Shown piece by piece: positions 15,010 through 19,290 of a stretch of 19,290 bases of DNA. Source of the DNA: Actinobacteria bacterium casp-actino8 (GTDB lineage Bacteria; Actinomycetota; Acidimicrobiia; Acidimicrobiales; Ilumatobacteraceae); contig LFFH01000019.1 in the NCBI GenBank assembly GCA_001510455.1, positions 1 to 19,290 of the forward strand, given 5' to 3'. Each line of letters opens with the position of its first letter. Position 1 is the stretch's first letter. A program made the position numbers and the translations under genes. Below the pieces are notes generated by a model, which worked only from the letters and a program-made list of their open reading frames with translations, was not told where the DNA came from and ran no database searches.

Positions 15010-15666
15010 ATGAACGACGAAACATCACCATCACCCACCGCGGCCGTCGATGCCGATGTCGTACGCGCTCTGGAAGCCGTCCTGCTGGTTGCGACCGAGC
15101 CGATTCCCGTGTCGTTGTTGAGCGAGATCCTGGGTCTCGACGGTGAGGTGGTCGATGGGCTCTGTCGTTCGTTGGCCGAGGCGTACGACGAGGCCGGACA
15201 CGGATTCGAGCTGGTTCGAGTGGCCGGAGGTTTCCGCTACCAGACCCGGGCCGAATTCGCGCCCTACGTCGAGCGGTACATCCTCGACGGCCAGCGAGCC
15301 CGTTTGTCGGGAGCCGCTCTCGAGACCTTGGCGATCGTCGCCTACAAGCAGCCGATCTCTCGCAGTCAGATCGCTTCGATCCGTGGTGTCGACCCCGATG
15401 GAGTGTTGCGGACTCTGCAGAGTCGCGGCTACATCGATCAGGTCGGACGTGACCCCGGACCGGGTCAGGCGGTGATGTGGGGAACGACCCCAGCGTTTCT
15501 CGAGAAGCTCGGGATCGATTCGGTCAACGATCTTCCGCCCATCGCCGATTTCGTCCCCGGGGCCGAGGTCGTGGAAGCCCTGGAGGCCGGCTTGCGGATC
15601 CCGAAGGTCGACGACGTCGTGAACGATGGGGCCGGGGGAGCCCACTCGTCCGAGCCGGGCGACTGA
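15010..15666 (+). CDS. scpB: Segregation and condensation protein B
   Basis: This 218-residue protein has two winged-helix domains. The first opens with 'RALEAVLLVATEPIPVSLLSEILGL' (~20-44), and the second contains 'LSGAALETLAIVAYKQPISRSQIASIRGVDP' (~98-128), the most conserved ScpB stretch. It ends with a short acidic tail rich in Gly and Ser. ScpB dimers bind the ScpA linker and complete the SMC-ScpAB condensin, which aligns replicated chromosome arms. The ATG is 3 nt after the scpA stop. The stop shares its A with the rluB ATG (TGATG), so all three are translated in series. Confidence 0.94.
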   Translation: MNDETSPSPTAAVDADVVRALEAVLLVATEPIPVSLLSEILGLDGEVVDGLCRSLAEAYDEAGHGFELVRVAGGFRYQTRAEFAPYVERYILDGQRARLSGAALETLAIVAYKQPISRSQIASIRGVDPDGVLRTLQSRGYIDQVGRDPGPGQAVMWGTTPAFLEKLGIDSVNDLPPIADFVPGAEVVEALEAGLRIPKVDDVVNDGAGGAHSSEPGD

Positions 15667-16451
15667 TGCCCGATCACCCTCGACGGCCCGAACCCCCGCT
15701 CTGGGAACAGCTCGCCGCCGCCTCGCGTGCGCTACCTCAAGGCGAGAGATTGCAGAAGGTCCTCGCGGCCCGAGGTTTCGGGTCCCGACGAGTCTGTGAA
15801 GAAATCATCGCCGCCGGACGGGTGAATGTGAACGGCGTGGTGGCGGTCCTCGGTCGGCGGGTCGACGTGGCGGTCGACAAAGTGACCGTCGACGGAGAGC
15901 CGATCGGAGTGCGTGACGATCTGGTGTATTACCTCGTGAACAAACCGACCGGTGTCGTGACGACAGCGAGCGATCCGCAAGGCCGCCCGACCATCGTCGA
16001 TCTGGTTCCGAGCGAACCACGGGTGTTCCCGGTCGGTCGCCTCGACGTCGAGACCGAGGGTCTGATCGTTCTGACCAACGATGGCGATTTCGCGCAGTCG
16101 ATCGCCCACCCGTCGCGCGGGGTCGACAAGGAGTATCTCGCTCACGTCGGTAACGGCCGAGTGTCGGCGGCCGGTCTGCGACGTCTCCGAGACGGTGTGG
16201 AACTCGAGGACGGAGTGACCGCTCCGGCGCGTGTGTCGCAGCCCGAGGACGGAGTGCTCCGACTCACGATTCACGAAGGACGTAATCGTCAAGTGCGCCG
16301 GATGTGCGAAGCGATCGGTCATCCGGTCACTCGACTGGTACGAACACGCATCGGACCGATCGTCGACCGCGATCTCTCACCAGGCTCGTGGCGCCTCCTG
16401 CGTCTCGATGAGGTGCGTGCGCTCGGAAAACGGACCCGGAGGCCGAACTGA
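15666..16451 (+). CDS. rluB: Pseudouridine synthase RluB/RsuA family
   Basis: This 261-residue protein has an N-terminal S4 domain (~27-75: 'RLQKVLAARGFGSRRVCEEI' then 'GRVNVNG'). The catalytic RsuA/RluB domain has 'YYLVNKPTGVVTT' (88-100) and the motif 'PVGRLDVETEGLIVLTNDG' (122-140), in which Asp127 is the nucleophilic aspartate. 'HEGRNRQVRRMCEAIGHPV' (203-221) is the C-terminal family signature. By context, downstream of scpB, it is the RluB-type enzyme expected to modify the 23S peptidyl-transferase region; RluE/RluF/RsuA alternatives are less likely. The start ATG 15666 overlaps the scpB stop by one base. The frame is open upstream inside scpB but shows no homology there. Confidence 0.92.
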   Translation: MPDHPRRPEPPLWEQLAAASRALPQGERLQKVLAARGFGSRRVCEEIIAAGRVNVNGVVAVLGRRVDVAVDKVTVDGEPIGVRDDLVYYLVNKPTGVVTTASDPQGRPTIVDLVPSEPRVFPVGRLDVETEGLIVLTNDGDFAQSIAHPSRGVDKEYLAHVGNGRVSAAGLRRLRDGVELEDGVTAPARVSQPEDGVLRLTIHEGRNRQVRRMCEAIGHPVTRLVRTRIGPIVDRDLSPGSWRLLRLDEVRALGKRTRRPN

Positions 16452-16458
16452 CCCCCGA

Positions 16459-16464
16459 TACGCT
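16459..16464 (+). promoter_or_regulatory. tyrA: Leaderless -10 box of tyrA
   Basis: TACGCT ends 7 nt before the ATG at 16472, in the 20-bp gap after rluB. GGAG is present at 16466-16469 but only 2 nt from the ATG, too close for a normal Shine-Dalgarno. This suggests an internal promoter that separates tyrA-aroA from the scpAB-rluB operon. Confidence 0.5.
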
Positions 16465-16471
16465 CGGAGCA

Positions 16472-17548
16472 ATGGTCCCTCCGAAGTCCGATGAACGCAC
16501 GGCCAACGTGGTCGGACTGGGCCTCATCGGAGGATCGATTGCGCTGGCTCTCGGAGAACAGGGTTGGACGGTGTGTGGAGTCGACAGCGACTCCGCCCGT
16601 CAAGAGACGGCGATCGAACGGGGAGTCGTCGATCACCTGGGCCTCGATGCCGATGCCCAGGTGACCTTCGTCGCCGTTCCGCCCAAGGCCATGACGGCGG
16701 CGGTGATCGACGCGCTGGCCTCCACCCGAGGTGTGGTGACCGATGTCGGCAGTGTGAAGACCGCGGTGTGCGACGAGATCGACGATCGCCGTTTCGTCGG
16801 TGGTCACCCGATGGCGGGCAGCGAACTCGAGGGTCTCGATGGTGCAGATCCTCAGATGTTCGCCGGTGCGGTATGGGTTCTCACTCCGACGGCGTCGACC
16901 GAGGACGAGGCCTTCGCCGTGGTGGCGTCGGCGGTCAGCGAGATCGGGGCCGAGGTCGTCGGACTCGATCCCCGTCGTCACGACGACCTGGTTGCCGTCG
17001 TGAGCCACGTCCCACACCTCACTGCAGCCACGCTCATGCGGCTGGCGGGAGTGCGGGCCGAGGAGCATGCGGCGCTACTCCGTCTGGCCGCCGGAGGGTT
17101 CCGTGACATGACCCGCATCGCGTCGGGCCACCCGTCGATCTGGCTCGACATCTGCGAGGAGAATCGACAGTCGATCGTCGACGCGCTGTCGTCGTTGATC
17201 GATGGTCTGTCCGACATGCGCTCGGTCGTCGCGTCCGGCGATCGAGACGGACTGCTGTCTCGTCTCGACTCGGCGCGCCGCGCAAGGGCGAATCTTCCGG
17301 CCCGCATCAAACGCCCGTCCGATCTCGCCGAGGTCCGGATTCCGATTCCCGATCGTCCCGGTGCGGCGGCTGAGGTCTTCACACTCGCCGCCGAACTCGG
17401 CGTCAACATCCCCAACTTCGAAGTCGTCCACTCGGCGGAGGGGGATCGGGGTATCGCCGTCGTGTTGGTCGAAGCGACGATGGTCGACGTCTTCCGTGGC
17501 GGTCTGATCGCACGCGGCTACCGTCCGTCGGTGCAGCGGTTGGCGTGA
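16472..17548 (+). CDS. tyrA: Prephenate dehydrogenase with C-terminal ACT domain
   Basis: This 358-residue enzyme oxidises prephenate to 4-hydroxyphenylpyruvate with NAD+, committing to tyrosine. The Rossmann motif 'GLGLIGGS' is at 15-22, with an Asp at the end of beta-2 (VCGVDSD) favouring NAD over NADP. 'VTDVGSVK' (89-96) and 'GHPMAGSELEG' (111-121) form the conserved active-site region. The helical dimerisation domain covers ~165-280. Residues ~285-358 form an ACT domain ('RIPIPDRPGAAAEVFTLAAE'), the usual site of tyrosine feedback inhibition. It ends in an overlap with aroA, pairing two enzymes of aromatic amino acid synthesis. Confidence 0.93.
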   Translation: MVPPKSDERTANVVGLGLIGGSIALALGEQGWTVCGVDSDSARQETAIERGVVDHLGLDADAQVTFVAVPPKAMTAAVIDALASTRGVVTDVGSVKTAVCDEIDDRRFVGGHPMAGSELEGLDGADPQMFAGAVWVLTPTASTEDEAFAVVASAVSEIGAEVVGLDPRRHDDLVAVVSHVPHLTAATLMRLAGVRAEEHAALLRLAAGGFRDMTRIASGHPSIWLDICEENRQSIVDALSSLIDGLSDMRSVVASGDRDGLLSRLDSARRARANLPARIKRPSDLAEVRIPIPDRPGAAAEVFTLAAELGVNIPNFEVVHSAEGDRGIAVVLVEATMVDVFRGGLIARGYRPSVQRLA

Positions 17549-18831
17549 TGGGAACGCGATTGCCGGTGGCCACGGGTCCGGTTCACGGAACCGTGGAAGT
17601 CCCGGGATCGAAGAGCATCGCCAACCGCGCTCTCGTGTGCGCGGCGCTCGCCGATGGTACGAGTCGACTGAGCAATCTGCCCGACGGTGACGACACCGAG
17701 GCGATGCTGGTCGGTCTCGAGCGGTTCGGGATCGGAGTCGAACGGGTCGATGGCGATGACGTTCGCGTGAGCGGCACGGGTCTCGTCGCCGGCGGTGTGG
17801 ACGTCGACGCCCGACTCGCCGGTACGACCTCGAGATTCCTGACTGCTCTCGCCGCACTCGGCGACGGTCCCACCACCATCACCGGTGAAGCCGCCCTACG
17901 CACCCGCCCGATGGGAGTGCTCCACGATGCGTTGCGATCTCTCGGTGCCGAAGTGACACCACTGGAGGGGTCCGGGCGACTGCCGGTGCGAGTGCGTCGA
18001 GGTTCTCTCGTTGGTGGCTCGGTCGACATGTCCGGCGATGTCAGTAGCCAGTTCGTGACCGCCTTGATGCTCGTCGCCCCGTATTTCCGAGACGGCCTGT
18101 CGATCCACCTCACCAGCCCGCTGGTGTCGCGGCCGTACGTGGCGATGACGGCCCGAGTGATGTCCACATTCGCTCTGGAGGGAATCGGAGTCTCCGATTC
18201 GTTGGTGACCGTCGAGCCCGGTCGGTATCGGCCCACCGACACGACGATCGAGCCCGACGCCTCGTCGGCGTCGTATCCGCTCGCATTGGCTGCGATATGC
18301 GGGGGTGAAGTGTGCGTACCGAATCTCTCACGGGAGTCCTCACAAGGAGACGTCGCAATCGTCGACATCCTCGGTCGAATGGGTTGTGAAGTCGGCTTCG
18401 ACGATCGGGGTGCCGTGGTGTCGGGCAGTGGTTCGCTTCGAGGTGTCGACATCGACATGGCCGATGTCTCGGATCTCGTCCCGACGGTCGCGGCGGTCGC
18501 CGCTTTCGCCGACTCACCCACCACCATCACGGGAGTCGGATTCATTCGCGACAAGGAGAGCGACCGGATCGGGGATCTCGTGCGAGGTCTGCAGGCGCTC
18601 GGAATCGCAGCTCAACCACTCGACGACGGACTGCGTATCGAGCCGACAGGAGTGTCGGAGCATCATGGGGCGGAGTTGTCGACCCATCACGACCATCGCT
18701 TGGCCATGGCGTGGTCTCTTCTGGCGGCCCGTATCGAAGGGGTGAGCGTCGATCGTCCCGAGGTGGTGTCGAAGAGTTGGCCGACATGGTGGAACGTTCG
18801 GTCGTCACTGCTCTCGACGGCGAGTCGGTAA
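17548..18831 (+). CDS. aroA: 3-phosphoshikimate 1-carboxyvinyltransferase (EPSP synthase)
   Basis: This 427-residue enzyme joins phosphoenolpyruvate to shikimate-3-phosphate. Motifs are 'VPGSKSIANRAL' (18-29), the phosphate-binding 'AGTTSRFLTAL' (91-101), 'LRTRPM' (117-122), 'FIRDKESDRI' (332-341) and 'HDHRLAMA' (381-388). The C-terminus 'VVSKSWPTWW' is the usual family ending. Two adjacent starts are possible: GTG 17545 (GTGA overlap with tyrA) and ATG 17548 (TGATG). I prefer the ATG; the difference is one residue. It lies in the shikimate pathway directly upstream of chorismate synthase, and so feeds tyrA. Confidence 0.95.
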   Translation: MGTRLPVATGPVHGTVEVPGSKSIANRALVCAALADGTSRLSNLPDGDDTEAMLVGLERFGIGVERVDGDDVRVSGTGLVAGGVDVDARLAGTTSRFLTALAALGDGPTTITGEAALRTRPMGVLHDALRSLGAEVTPLEGSGRLPVRVRRGSLVGGSVDMSGDVSSQFVTALMLVAPYFRDGLSIHLTSPLVSRPYVAMTARVMSTFALEGIGVSDSLVTVEPGRYRPTDTTIEPDASSASYPLALAAICGGEVCVPNLSRESSQGDVAIVDILGRMGCEVGFDDRGAVVSGSGSLRGVDIDMADVSDLVPTVAAVAAFADSPTTITGVGFIRDKESDRIGDLVRGLQALGIAAQPLDDGLRIEPTGVSEHHGAELSTHHDHRLAMAWSLLAARIEGVSVDRPEVVSKSWPTWWNVRSSLLSTASR

Positions 18832-18843
18832 GGTTCTCCGCCC

Positions 18844-19290
18844 ATGGAACCGGGCTCTCTCGATTCATCAGCGAGCCCGCGGGCGACGGGATGCGTGGTC
18901 GCTGCCTTCGACGTCGACAAAACGCTCACGACTCACGACTGCGTCCTTCCTTTTCTTCGACGAGTCGGTGGGGCGGGCTTCGCCGCCGGCCTGCTTCGGC
19001 GGACCCCCTCTCTCGCCGCGGCCGCTCTTCGCCAGCGACGGGATCGAGCCAAACTTCTCATGACTCGAGCGGCCGTCACGGGTCGCTCCGCAGTCGACGT
19101 CGATCGCATCGCCCGCGACTTCGCCGACCACGTCTGGGAGAGTCGGATGCGACCCGACACCGTGGCCCGGTTGCGGTGGCACGTTCGTAGTGGCCACCGA
19201 GTCGTCTTGGTGTCGGCCTCGTACCGCAACTATCTCGAACCCCTCGCCGAACGACTCGGTGTCGAAGCGGTGCTGTCGACCGAACTCGAG
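18844..19290 (+). CDS. HAD-IB family hydrolase (SerB/CicA-like), 3' end cut off
   Basis: The frame from ATG 18844 is open to the right edge (149 residues visible, no stop). Motif I is 'AAFDVDKTLTTHDC' with Asp23 and Asp25 and the DxDKT form usual in family IB. Residues ~35-110 form the helical C1 cap, and motif II is 'VVLVSASYRNYLEPLA' (Ser124). Motifs III and IV would lie beyond the window. Relatives include phosphoserine phosphatase and lipid-linked HAD-IB enzymes that, in related actinobacteria, are fused to or sit next to PlsC-type acyltransferases; which applies here cannot be seen. It starts 12 bp after aroA. TAAGGT (18829-18834), overlapping the aroA stop, could be a -10 with a very short leader. 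Confidence 0.85.
   Translation, partial: MEPGSLDSSASPRATGCVVAAFDVDKTLTTHDCVLPFLRRVGGAGFAAGLLRRTPSLAAAALRQRRDRAKLLMTRAAVTGRSAVDVDRIARDFADHVWESRMRPDTVARLRWHVRSGHRVVLVSASYRNYLEPLAERLGVEAVLSTELE

Overview
The window is a G+C-rich, gene-dense piece of bacterial chromosome. Gene content and order point to an actinobacterium. The run TPR protein / HAD phosphatase / tlyA / nadK / recN / pyrG / NUDIX / xerD / scpA / scpB / rluB matches the order known around mycobacterial Rv1691-Rv1701 and its continuation. GTG starts, ATGA/GTGA stop-start overlaps and leaderless -10 motifs fit the same phylum. The codon style (many CGT/CGA arginines, very many TCGA tetranucleotides), the class I FdaB-type aldolase and the surface protein repeats suggest class Acidimicrobiia (Ilumatobacter-like). 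That class assignment is an inference.

Layout. 1-1104: 3' part of a TPR protein whose N-terminal side is a striking Asp/Arg (DDRR) repeat; its reading frame is open to the left edge. 1178-2436: an SSB-like OB-fold protein translationally coupled to a class I fructose-bisphosphate aldolase. 2458-3654 (minus): a DUF1015 protein, divergent from a HAD-IIA phosphatase (3717-4505). 4542-7751: tlyA, nadK and recN, tightly packed. 7842-11451: pyrG, an ADP-ribose-type NUDIX hydrolase, xerD and a small HD-domain protein, mostly with overlapping stops and starts. 11520-13160: an exported protein with three beta-rich repeats fused to a sortase catalytic domain. 13169-14161 (minus): trpS. 14230-18831: scpA, scpB, rluB, tyrA, aroA. 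18844-19290: 5' part of a HAD-IB hydrolase running off the right edge.

How the genes fit together. Most are housekeeping: rRNA modification (tlyA, rluB), cofactor and nucleotide metabolism (nadK, pyrG, NUDIX), DNA repair and chromosome segregation (recN, xerD, scpAB), aromatic amino acids (tyrA, aroA) and Trp-tRNA charging (trpS). The lineage-specific parts are the sortase fusion, the small HD protein, the SSB-like protein paired with aldolase, and DUF1015.

Main non-coding observations. (1) An inverted repeat in the pyrG leader pairs with its Shine-Dalgarno sequence and lies just downstream of a possible -10 box, in a geometry that recalls CTP-sensing start-site switching of enteric pyrC. 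(2) Five genes (tlyA, sortase fusion, trpS, scpA, tyrA) have a TANNNT hexamer ending 6-7 nt before the start codon, the hallmark of leaderless transcripts. (3) The divergent trpS and scpA genes carry the identical hexamer TAGCCT. No tRNA, rRNA, CRISPR array, insertion sequence or phage gene was found. No intergenic stretch exceeds 100 bases. Nothing here is a clear new multi-gene system; the leads are regulatory and domain-architecture ones.
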